Shown here in pieces: positions 27,414 to 35,454 of a stretch of 64,000 bases of DNA; position 1 is the stretch's first letter, and each line of letters begins with the position of its first letter. This DNA is from Chthonomonadales bacterium (lineage in GTDB: Bacteria; Armatimonadota; Chthonomonadetes; Chthonomonadales; CAJBBX01): NCBI GenBank assembly GCA_027459625.1, contig DAIDHP010000003.1:1-64000 (forward strand), in the 5' to 3' direction. Under the pieces are notes generated by a model, which was not told where the DNA came from, did not search any database, and worked only from the letters and a program-made list of their open reading frames with translations. The translations under genes were made by a program, and so were the position numbers.

Positions 27414-29030
27414 ATGAGGAATTATTGCGAGAGAACCATAAGTTTGTTTGAAAAAGCTTGTTTTCCCTCTCTTTGGATTGCGATATCAATTTACTCTTAT
27501 TTATTTATCCATCAATCCTTTTTCCTCTATAAACGATTCGCCTTGACAGCGTATGATCTTGGAATTTACGATCAGGCGGTCTGGCTGATAAGCCGATTTC
27601 ACAATCCTTTCATCACCGTAAGAGGGTTGCCGTTATTAGCCGATCATTTTGATCCCATTCTATTCCTTTTGGCCCCCTTGTACTGGATATGGGCGAGTCC
27701 GAAAACGCTTCTTGTCGCACAAACCCTGGCTTTGGGAATTGGAGCTTGGCCGGTATATTTGATAGCCATGCGTCGATTGGGAAAGGCTCCCGAAGCTTTG
27801 CTGTTATCTGTGGCGTATCTTCTCTATCCCGCACTTCACTGGAACAACACCTTCGATTTTCATCCGGAAATATTCGCCGTGCCATTCCTCCTATGGGCGT
27901 TCTATTTCCTGGATTGCAAGCGATGGCGTCCCTACCTCGTCTTTCTCGCGCTGATCGCTTTAACCAAGGAAACGGCGGGCTTATCCGTTATCATGTTGGG
28001 ACTCTACGCATTCAAATATGATCGGCGAATGGCGTGGACGACTATAGGAATGGGTTTAGCCTCGCTATTTATAGCATTGGGGGTTTTGCAACTCTATCAC
28101 AAGGGAGAACCATCGCCCTATTTTTCCCTCTATTCTCATTACGGTAATTCCCTGTCATCGGTAATGACCTATATGATATCTCATCCAATCGTGATATTCC
28201 GCGAGATAAACACGCCGGTAAACCGGACATATCTGTTTGAATTGCTGCAACCGATTCTGTTTTTGGCGTTACTGGCGCCGGAAGTCCTCGCCCTCGCCTT
28301 TCCAAATCTACTATCGAATCTTTTGAGCAATCGTATTTTCATGCATATGATCTTTTTTCAGTACAACGTCTTTATAATTCCTTTTCTATTTATTGCTTCC
28401 GTAATAGGTTATGATCGGCTGAAGCGACGAATCGGAGTATTTTCCTTGCGGCTCTTTGCGATTTGTTTGATGGTTAATATGGCTTGGGGACTGAATAACA
28501 GTCCTTTGCTGATCGCATCCTGGCCTCTCACCTCTCCCGTATCCTCCTATCAAGCCATTCAGTCGGAAAACATATTGAAGTTAATCCCGCCAAACACAGT
28601 AGTATCCGCTCAATCAGGAATACTACCGCATTTAACTCATCGTAAGAAAATCTACCTCTTTCCAAACCCCTTTTATCCGGTTGCTAACGGAGATAGCGTT
28701 CCCGCCTTGCAGCAGCAGTTGGGCGAAGATTTTCCCTTGTTTAATTCCAAGCAGGTATCTCAAAATATCGTTGATTCCAAAGTGGATTACATAATCCTTC
28801 AACCCAAGGGATGTCTCTTTCCATTACTGGATTACAATTTGTGGCCGTCATTGCTGGCGGTTTTCAAAAGCAAGGCGTACGGAATCGTTGCAATTGCCGG
28901 CGATACATTTCTTTTGAAACGGGGAGCGGACCACAGAAAAGGGATCCAACTATTAGCAAGAGTCTGTGAAGAAAAAATATCGAATGAAGTTGACATCGAA
29001 AAGGCTTTGAAAGCATACTTGAATATATAA
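27414..29030 (+). CDS. DUF2079 multi-pass membrane protein
   Basis: A 538-residue protein with about 9-11 hydrophobic segments. Near the start is YDLGIYDQAVWLISRFHNPFITVRG, then HFDPILFLLAPLYWIW and FDFHPEIFAVPFLLWAFYFL, which are DUF2079 features. This family resembles GT-C glycosyltransferases that use lipid-linked sugars; the acidic DLGIYDQ motif may be catalytic. A soluble C-terminal part (about 390-538) lies outside the membrane. ATG 27414 follows the peptidase by 29 bp, with AAGG upstream, so it may belong to the same operon. It has a paralogue directly downstream. Confidence 0.85.
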   Translation: MRNYCERTISLFEKACFPSLWIAISIYSYLFIHQSFFLYKRFALTAYDLGIYDQAVWLISRFHNPFITVRGLPLLADHFDPILFLLAPLYWIWASPKTLLVAQTLALGIGAWPVYLIAMRRLGKAPEALLLSVAYLLYPALHWNNTFDFHPEIFAVPFLLWAFYFLDCKRWRPYLVFLALIALTKETAGLSVIMLGLYAFKYDRRMAWTTIGMGLASLFIALGVLQLYHKGEPSPYFSLYSHYGNSLSSVMTYMISHPIVIFREINTPVNRTYLFELLQPILFLALLAPEVLALAFPNLLSNLLSNRIFMHMIFFQYNVFIIPFLFIASVIGYDRLKRRIGVFSLRLFAICLMVNMAWGLNNSPLLIASWPLTSPVSSYQAIQSENILKLIPPNTVVSAQSGILPHLTHRKKIYLFPNPFYPVANGDSVPALQQQLGEDFPLFNSKQVSQNIVDSKVDYIILQPKGCLFPLLDYNLWPSLLAVFKSKAYGIVAIAGDTFLLKRGADHRKGIQLLARVCEEKISNEVDIEKALKAYLNI

Positions 29031-29151
29031 TGTTAAGTAAAATTCAGGAAATAAAGAAATGAAAGACGTATGTGGATAACGTTAAATATAAAACTTACTA
29101 ACAAATCATACATGGACTATTCGAGTTGATTTAAAATAAACATTTTTCAAG

Positions 29152-30804
29152 ATGAAACAAAGTACATTCAATCATCATAATAATAAGCCTAACAAACTTG
29201 CTTTTCTCTCATTCCTTCGCAAGTTCCAATTCGATTCCCCGATCCCAATTGTTCTTCTTTGGGCGTCGATGATTGGTTACGCTCTCCTTTTCTCCCTGCG
29301 CACCATCTCTCATTATCGCAACTTTTCTTCAGTTTCCTTCGATCTCGGAATATTCGATCAAGCCGTCTGGCTTATAAGTCACGGACATTCGCCCTTCGTT
29401 ACGGTTCGCGGAGTGCATATCCTCGGGGATCACTTCAGTTTCATCCTCTACCTCATCGCTCCGATCTACCGAATTTGGGATAGCCCCGAGGCCCTCCTCA
29501 CCCTGCAATCGGTGGCTTTGGCGTTGGGAGCCTTGCCGGTTTACGGGCTGGTCAAAAAACTCGGCGGTTCTGGCTGGCTGGGATTGCTCTTCGGGCTGGC
29601 TTATTTGCTCTATCCCCCCACGCAATTCTGCAACGACTTCGATTTTCACCCGGACACCCTGGCGACCCCCCTGCTCCTCGCCGCCGTCTATTTTCTGCAT
29701 GGTAAAAAATGGGGCGGGTATTTCCTCATGCTCGCTTTGGCTGCGATGTGCAAGGAGACCGTGGGGGTCACCATCCTCTTTCTCGGGGTCTACGCCTTAT
29801 TCCATAACCGACGCATCGGTCTGATTACCATGGGGTTCGGAGTCGTCTGCACAATCATAGCGATGAGCGTCATTCGACATTTCAACAATGGCGCTCCGTC
29901 CGCGTATGTCGTCTATTACGCACGGTACGGTTCGAGCCTAATTGGGGTGGCGTGGAATATCCTTACGCACCCTTGGGTATTGATCGCCCCGCTTACCACG
30001 CTCGGAAGCCGCATGTATTATCTAAATCTCCTAGTATCACTCTCCTTCCTGCCGCTGGCTGCTCCGGAACTGCTCATCCCAGTGATTCCGGCTGTTCTCA
30101 TCAATATCCTTAGCGTCAAGATGTCAATGCATGGCCTTCCCGGATATTACACCGCTCTGATCATTCCATTCATCGTTCCGGCGGCGGTCACGGGAATGGA
30201 CCGAATAAGGCGATGGGGAAGCAGACCCGCATTCGTCGCGATGATCGGATTGCAAATTATTTTCAGCGTCTATGGTCTGTTTTCCGGGCCAGTCTATACG
30301 GAGAACTCTTCGGGATTCCTTTTTACGAACGATGTAAAATTGCAGCATGAGATTCCCCCCGACGCTTCGATCTCCTCGCAGATAAGCATGATTAAGCATT
30401 TCACGCATAGAAAGGATATCTACATCTTCCCCAATCCGTTTTACAAGGCGGCATGGGGGAATAACGTTCAGGCTTTGAATCAGGAGTATTTGCCTGACTA
30501 CCCCGCCTATTCCGAAAAGGGGTTTCAGGCTAGCGTCTCTCAATCGAACGTGGAATACATCCTCCTGACTCCTACGGGAGTCGTTTTTCCCATATCGAGG
30601 GCGCTTTATGGAAAAATGGCGGTGGATATTCTTCGGAACCCTGATTACGGGATCATTGATTGCGAGTACAGCGCTATATTGCTGAAGAGGGGGGCGAACC
30701 ATACGCGAGGGCTATCGCTCATGGCGCGAGCGATTGGCGTTCCCAAAATTACCGAACGCAATGTTGCCGCGATTTTCCGCAAGTATCTCCTGCATCCCCT
30801 CTAA
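29152..30804 (+). CDS. DUF2079 multi-pass membrane protein, paralogue
   Basis: A 550-residue protein clearly homologous to its upstream neighbour: FDLGIFDQAVWLISHGHSPFVTVRG aligns with YDLGIYDQAVWLISRFHNPFITVRG, and both share IAPIYRIWDSP and FDFHP. GC content is higher than in the first copy. It follows 121 bp after the first copy, with no clear terminator between. ATG 29152 lacks a strong ribosome site. The pair probably arose by tandem duplication. GT-C-like activity is inferred from the family. Confidence 0.85.
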   Translation: MKQSTFNHHNNKPNKLAFLSFLRKFQFDSPIPIVLLWASMIGYALLFSLRTISHYRNFSSVSFDLGIFDQAVWLISHGHSPFVTVRGVHILGDHFSFILYLIAPIYRIWDSPEALLTLQSVALALGALPVYGLVKKLGGSGWLGLLFGLAYLLYPPTQFCNDFDFHPDTLATPLLLAAVYFLHGKKWGGYFLMLALAAMCKETVGVTILFLGVYALFHNRRIGLITMGFGVVCTIIAMSVIRHFNNGAPSAYVVYYARYGSSLIGVAWNILTHPWVLIAPLTTLGSRMYYLNLLVSLSFLPLAAPELLIPVIPAVLINILSVKMSMHGLPGYYTALIIPFIVPAAVTGMDRIRRWGSRPAFVAMIGLQIIFSVYGLFSGPVYTENSSGFLFTNDVKLQHEIPPDASISSQISMIKHFTHRKDIYIFPNPFYKAAWGNNVQALNQEYLPDYPAYSEKGFQASVSQSNVEYILLTPTGVVFPISRALYGKMAVDILRNPDYGIIDCEYSAILLKRGANHTRGLSLMARAIGVPKITERNVAAIFRKYLLHPL

Positions 30805-31100
30805 GGGATCAATAACCATGCGAATACGGACCATTAGACATTTGTTGGCGGATATTTCTTCAGGGAGTCCCCGTTTACGCGATAATCAACACAATCCGAG
30901 GTAATTGCAAAATCCCTCCAAACGCGGGTTTGGAATGGCGTTTCATGCTTGCGTGATGATCGCCGAAGAGAATTATGCACTTTTCCGTAACAGAGAAAAA
31001 AGGAAGGATTCTCTGCATATTATGTGTAAATGACAAAAGTGGGATTTACATAGTACAATGGCTTACAGTATTCAGGATCATACGAGGAGGGATTGTCAAG

Positions 31101-32447
31101 ATGACTGATGATATTTCCAGACGTGATTTTTTGAAAGCGACCGGCGCTGTGGCGGTTGCCGCAGGCATAGGCATGGACGGAGTTACCTCGGCGAGCGGGG
31201 CGCCCACGAAGAAACGCATTTCTCCGAATGAAAAAGTGGTGGTGGGGTTTATCGGCGTGGCGGGGAGAGGGTTCGGCGCCCATATGCACGCCTTCAAGGA
31301 TTTTGCGGATGTGGAGATGGCGGCGGTTTGCGATGTCTACGACGAGCATCTGAACACCGCCGTCGCCTTTACCGAAGGCAAAGCGAAGGGATACAAGGAT
31401 TTTCGGAAGTTGCTGGAACAGAAGGACCTGGATGCGGTGGTGATCGCCACGCCTCCTCACTGGCATCCTTTGATCGCGATAGCGGCGTGCGAAGCGGGAA
31501 AGGACGTGTACTGCGAAAAGCCCATGTCCCGATATCCCATGGAGGCGAAGCTGATGGCGGAAGCGGCCAAGCGCAACGGTTGCGTGACCCAGGTGGGAAC
31601 GCAAATTCACTCCACTCCCAACTATCATCTCTGCGTGGATATCGTTCGGTCCGGCGCCTTGGGAAAAATCACTAGCGTCACAAACTTCTGCACGATGAAT
31701 GATAACTCGGAGGGGCTGGACCACCCTGCGGATAGCGAACCCATGGAAGGCTTGGATTGGAACACCTGGCTGGGACCGGCGCCCAAGGTTCCGTTCAATA
31801 TCGGTCGCTTCCGCGACGGCATGCATCGGTATTTCAAGGATTACGTGGATAGCTGGCTCCACGAACTGGGACCGCACATCGTGGATTTGCCGGTTTGGGC
31901 GTTAGACCTGAAGCAACCGCTCTCCGCCTCCGGATGCGGCGGAAGGTTCGCCACGGACAGCATTGCCGACGTGCCGGACACCTTCCAGGTGGTTTGGGAG
32001 TATCCGGAGATGACGATGACGTGGAACCTTATGCAGGCGAACGCCTTTAACTTCGGGGTGGGAGGTCCTGGTCCAGGCAGGCATAACGGGATCGTTTTCC
32101 ATGGAAAAAATGGCACATTGACCATCGTTAATTACGGAACCCCTCAGGTGCTAGACAATGACGGCAAAGTGGTGGAGGGAGCAACCTATCCCAAATCCGT
32201 TCCCGATGCACCCGTTAGCTCCAACCCGCATCAAAGAGAGTTCGTGGATAAAATTAAGACTCGCGAGGAGTGCACCTGCAGTTTTGAGAATGACTTGCCG
32301 TTGCATGTGGCGTTGAACCTCGCTCATGTCTCCCTTAGGGCCAACAAAAAGATCCATTGGGACGAGGGCAAGTTCGAAGTGATCGGGGAGAGGGATTCCA
32401 AATCGTTGATCACCCCGAAATATCGTGCTCCTTGGAAATTATCGTAG
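31101..32447 (+). CDS. Gfo/Idh/MocA oxidoreductase, Tat-exported
   Basis: A 448-residue protein. SRRDFLKATGAVAVAAGIG is a twin-arginine signal. The Rossmann motif is VVVGFIGVAGRGFGAHMHAF and the catalytic Lys lies in DVYCEKPMSRYP. A later active-site His is in SWLHELGPHIVDLPVWAL. The family oxidises or reduces sugars with a tightly bound NAD(P), and exported members act in the periplasm. ATG 31101 has GAGGAGG 10 nt upstream; an earlier in-frame start gives no Tat signal. The gene is paired with a Tat-exported isomerase-like protein, so the two may act on one sugar. Confidence 0.92.
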   Translation: MTDDISRRDFLKATGAVAVAAGIGMDGVTSASGAPTKKRISPNEKVVVGFIGVAGRGFGAHMHAFKDFADVEMAAVCDVYDEHLNTAVAFTEGKAKGYKDFRKLLEQKDLDAVVIATPPHWHPLIAIAACEAGKDVYCEKPMSRYPMEAKLMAEAAKRNGCVTQVGTQIHSTPNYHLCVDIVRSGALGKITSVTNFCTMNDNSEGLDHPADSEPMEGLDWNTWLGPAPKVPFNIGRFRDGMHRYFKDYVDSWLHELGPHIVDLPVWALDLKQPLSASGCGGRFATDSIADVPDTFQVVWEYPEMTMTWNLMQANAFNFGVGGPGPGRHNGIVFHGKNGTLTIVNYGTPQVLDNDGKVVEGATYPKSVPDAPVSSNPHQREFVDKIKTREECTCSFENDLPLHVALNLAHVSLRANKKIHWDEGKFEVIGERDSKSLITPKYRAPWKLS

Positions 32448-32464
32448 TATTTCCCATTGATTCG

Positions 32465-32547
32465 GTGATTGCAAAACTTGATTTCAAGGCGCTTCATATT
32501 GCTTAAGAAGAGCGATGACAACTCGAATGCAAAGGTTTTGCAATCAC
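32465..32547. repeat. Inverted-repeat element GTGATTGCAAAAC
   Basis: GTGATTGCAAAAC (32465-32477) and its exact inverse GTTTTGCAATCAC (32535-32547) bound an 83-nt palindromic element between two genes. The same core recurs at 6469-6484, 30898-30913 and 51145-51158, and more weakly at 42318-42329 and 59059-59069. Confidence 0.7.
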
Positions 32548-32573
32548 TCTGATTGAATGACTGGAGACGCGCC

Positions 32574-33518
32574 ATGTCTGCGGATAATAACTCGTCAAGC
32601 GACGGATCGATCTCACGTTTGACACGACGTGAGTTTCTTCAGGAGGTTTCCAGCACGGCTTTAGCGCTTGGCGCAGTCGGACTGGCGGGAACCTCCGCCT
32701 TTGGCAAGGAGAATAAGATGGCAAACGACGGACCGAAAAAAGGCGTGCTTTACGATATGCTTCCCTCCAAACTCAGCATGGAGGATCGCTTCAAGTTGGC
32801 GAAGGATGTGGGGTTTGACGGGGTGGAGGCTCCTCCCATATCGGACCCAAATGACGCGGAGAAAATGCGCACTGCGGCGGAGACTGCGGGAATCCCAATT
32901 CACTCCGTGATTTACGGAGGATGGGATCCAACCTTGTCCGATCCGGACCCCGCGAAGGCGGAGCAGAGCCTGAAAAACGCCGAAGCGGCTTTGAACGGCG
33001 CCAAAATCATGGGCGCGGAGACAATGCTATTGGTTCCCGGGGTGGTGAACGCTCAGACCAGATACGTGGACTGTTACAATCGGACGCAGAAGCATGTGCA
33101 TAAGCTCATCCCGTTGGCGGAAAAACTCGGAATCGTTATCTGCATCGAAGAGGTATGGAACAATTTCCTTATGAGTCCGTTGGAATATTGCAGGTATATC
33201 GATGAGTTCAAAAGCCCGTGGGTTCAGGCTTACTTCGATGTGGGGAATGTGGTGCGTTTTGCTTGGCCTCAGGACTGGATTCTCACCGTGGCAAAGCGGA
33301 TTAAGAAGGTTCACCTTAAGGACTTCAAGGGCGGCCCCGGGTTGTGGGGCGACGGGCACTTCTGCCCCCTCTTGGAGGGAAGTATCGACTGGCACGCAGT
33401 TCGCGAGGCTTTCCATACGATTGGCTATAATAGTTTCATGACGACGGAGTTGCAGGGCGGCGATGAAGCCTATCTGCGTGATGTGAGTTCGCGGGTTGAT
33501 AAAATCCTGGCTTCTTAG
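32574..33518 (+). CDS. Sugar phosphate isomerase/epimerase-like TIM barrel, Tat-exported
   Basis: A 314-residue protein. RLTRREFLQEVSSTALALGAVGLAG is a Tat signal. The rest is an AP-endonuclease-2/xylose-isomerase-like barrel: KLAKDVGFDGVEAPP, LGIVICIEEVWNNF (metal-binding Glu), SPWVQAYFDVGNV, RIKKVHLKDF (His metal ligand) and a late FMTTELQGGDE. ATG 32574 has GGAG upstream. It lies 126 bp after the Gfo/Idh gene, and the gap holds the palindromic element. A joint role in periplasmic sugar conversion is inferred; the substrate is unknown. Confidence 0.88.
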   Translation: MSADNNSSSDGSISRLTRREFLQEVSSTALALGAVGLAGTSAFGKENKMANDGPKKGVLYDMLPSKLSMEDRFKLAKDVGFDGVEAPPISDPNDAEKMRTAAETAGIPIHSVIYGGWDPTLSDPDPAKAEQSLKNAEAALNGAKIMGAETMLLVPGVVNAQTRYVDCYNRTQKHVHKLIPLAEKLGIVICIEEVWNNFLMSPLEYCRYIDEFKSPWVQAYFDVGNVVRFAWPQDWILTVAKRIKKVHLKDFKGGPGLWGDGHFCPLLEGSIDWHAVREAFHTIGYNSFMTTELQGGDEAYLRDVSSRVDKILAS

Positions 33519-33544
33519 CGATTTTTCGGAGGAGTGGGGAACGC

Positions 33545-34684
33545 CTATTCCTCCGACGCCACAATGAGGATGTCAATTTTCCGTAATTGGCGCGCCACCT
33601 CATGGATGATGGAGCCGTGCAGGAACTCCTGCCATCTCGTGCTGCGCGAATGTCCCATCACCATTTGAGTGATCTCCTTCTCCTTTGCATAACGGATCAG
33701 TTCCTCCGCCACATCCCCATGCAAGTTAACCACGGGAATGTTCAGACGGTTCGCCAGTTCGAGGTCATTGGATAGAATATTCCGCTCCTCTGTGCCAGGG
33801 GGGCGGCATTCCACATACACCGCCACGATATCCCCTTTGAGCCGCTGAGCTATTCTCCAGCCGCGTCTTATAAGGCGCATGGAGGATCTTGACGGGCTGA
33901 TGCACACCATAATGCGATCATGCGCCGCCCAAGTCTCCTCGATCCTATTGTCTTTACGATACGTGGATAACTGAGTGTCAACTTCATGCGCCGTCTCTCG
34001 AAGCGCAATCTCCCTCAGCGCGTTGAGGTTTCCCTCCCTGAAGAAGTTACGCATCGCGTGATTCACTTTTTCCGCAGGATAAACATCACCTCTTTCCAAG
34101 CGATTGATCAAGGCTTGCGGCGGGATGTCTATCATCATCACCTCGTTCGCCTCTTGAAGAATGCGATCCGGAACGGTCTCCCTTACCCAAACTCCCGTGA
34201 TATCGTGGATCGTGTCGTTAAGGCTTTCAAGATGCTGCACATTCAGTGTGGATAGGACGCTGATTCCCGCATCAAGGAGAACCTCCACATCCTTCCACCT
34301 TTTAGCTCTTTCGGACCCAGGGACGTTTGTATGGGCGAGTTCATCCACGATAACGAGTTGAGGATGCCGAGCCAATATCGCGTCCGTGTCCATCTCCTCG
34401 AAGGTGGTTCCTCGGTATTCCACGACCTTTCTCGGGATGATCTCCAAATCACCGATCTGCTTCTGTGTGCCTTCTCTGCCGTGTGTCTCCACATAACCGA
34501 TCACAACCTCCTCGCCTCGGCTTCGTCTGCGGTTTGCCTCCGCAAGCATTTCGTAGGTTTTGCCAACTCCCGCCGCGAATCCGAGAAATATCTTGTGGTA
34601 GCCGTGGCGTGACTTGCGTTCCGCCTTCATAACCTTGGCGAGTAACTCCTCAGGATCCGGACGTTTTATCTCCTCTTGGCTCAT
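33545..34684 (-). CDS. kdpD: KdpD N-terminal domain as a separate protein (KdpD + USP)
   Basis: A 379-residue protein corresponding only to the cytoplasmic N-terminal half of the KdpD sensor kinase. It has the P-loop GFAAGVGKTYEML, the KdpD blocks VVIGYVETHGR, PQLVIVDELAHTNVPGS and VLSTLNVQHLESLND, then a universal-stress-like domain (DRIMVCISPSRSSMRLIRRGWRIA, later MVMGHSRSTRWQEFLHGSIIHEVARQ). In other bacteria the USP domain of KdpD binds c-di-AMP. No membrane segments or kinase domain follow. Its start overlaps the stop of the response regulator (ATGA), so the two are coupled. It is the last gene of the kdp operon. Confidence 0.92.
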   Translation of the reverse strand: MSQEEIKRPDPEELLAKVMKAERKSRHGYHKIFLGFAAGVGKTYEMLAEANRRRSRGEEVVIGYVETHGREGTQKQIGDLEIIPRKVVEYRGTTFEEMDTDAILARHPQLVIVDELAHTNVPGSERAKRWKDVEVLLDAGISVLSTLNVQHLESLNDTIHDITGVWVRETVPDRILQEANEVMMIDIPPQALINRLERGDVYPAEKVNHAMRNFFREGNLNALREIALRETAHEVDTQLSTYRKDNRIEETWAAHDRIMVCISPSRSSMRLIRRGWRIAQRLKGDIVAVYVECRPPGTEERNILSNDLELANRLNIPVVNLHGDVAEELIRYAKEKEITQMVMGHSRSTRWQEFLHGSIIHEVARQLRKIDILIVASEE

Positions 34685-35454
34685 GGATTTTTCTCAACTC
34701 CCTGACCAGTGGTCGCCGATAGCACCGCATCCACCCATTTGTGCAAATTGGTTGTGAGTTCCGTTACAGTGAGTGTGTCATCGGGGGGGAAAGAGGCGTT
34801 TTGCCAAAGGTAATTCGCCAAAGCCTCCTCCGCCAATCCCTGCCAAAAACGATCCTCGCCAGGCATGTTCTCTCGATCCGAAAGCGCCTTTACAAGCTCG
34901 ATTATGTAATTCGGCAGAATCACTTTGCTTATAATGCTCTCGCCTGCGGGATTGCGTACGATGAATTCGTGTATTAATTGATCGGGTCCACGATTGCACT
35001 CGTTCGGATGCGACAGAATTCTAAAACCGTTAATCGTGGTCATGCCGTATGTTACAGGGGAGTCCAATCCATAGGGTTGATTGCTATCGCCTTGCTGGGT
35101 GATGGATTGCACGGTTTCCCTTAGGGTTTCCATCGTGAAGGGTTTTCGCAGGAAATCCGTTGCGCCCGATTTCATCGCCTCCACAACCAAGTCAATCGTG
35201 CCGAACGCAGTGATCATCACCACTTTTGCGTCCGATTTGCGATCTTTCATCTCTTTAAGCACGGCAAGCCCTTCCAATACCGGCATTCGCTGATCAAGCA
35301 AAACCAGGTCGTAACCGGCGCCGTTTGCGAATTTCTTTAACCCTTCCACCCCGTCCGCTGCGGTATCCACTTCATGACCGACGTGTTGTAACGCCAGCCG
35401 GATTGTCATCCGTATGTTCGTTTCATCATCAATGACCAGTATCCGCGACATCAT
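34681..35454 (-). CDS. Response regulator with unknown C-terminal domain
   Basis: A 257-residue protein. The receiver domain spans residues 3-120: ILVIDDETNIR (acidic pocket), the phosphorylated Asp54 in LVLLDQRMP, ITAFG (Thr) and FLRKPFT (Lys). It resembles NtrC-type receivers. The C-terminal 125 residues (YGMTTINGFRILSHPNECN through LHKWVDAVLSAT) show no OmpR-type winged helix as in KdpE, and no other output domain that I recognise. The start is ATG 35454 or 35451, overlapping the kinase gene end by about 25 bp. Its position between kinase and KdpD fragment marks it as the kdp regulator, though DNA binding is not evident. Confidence 0.85.
   Translation of the reverse strand: MMSRILVIDDETNIRMTIRLALQHVGHEVDTAADGVEGLKKFANGAGYDLVLLDQRMPVLEGLAVLKEMKDRKSDAKVVMITAFGTIDLVVEAMKSGATDFLRKPFTMETLRETVQSITQQGDSNQPYGLDSPVTYGMTTINGFRILSHPNECNRGPDQLIHEFIVRNPAGESIISKVILPNYIIELVKALSDRENMPGEDRFWQGLAEEALANYLWQNASFPPDDTLTVTELTTNLHKWVDAVLSATTGQGVEKNP

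Noticed and set aside
33526-33556. Terminator between the isomerase-like gene and kdpD
   Set aside because: An 8-bp stem TCGGAGGA/TCCTCCGA exists, but the T run lies before it on the plus strand and A residues follow on the minus strand; it also overlaps kdpD codons.
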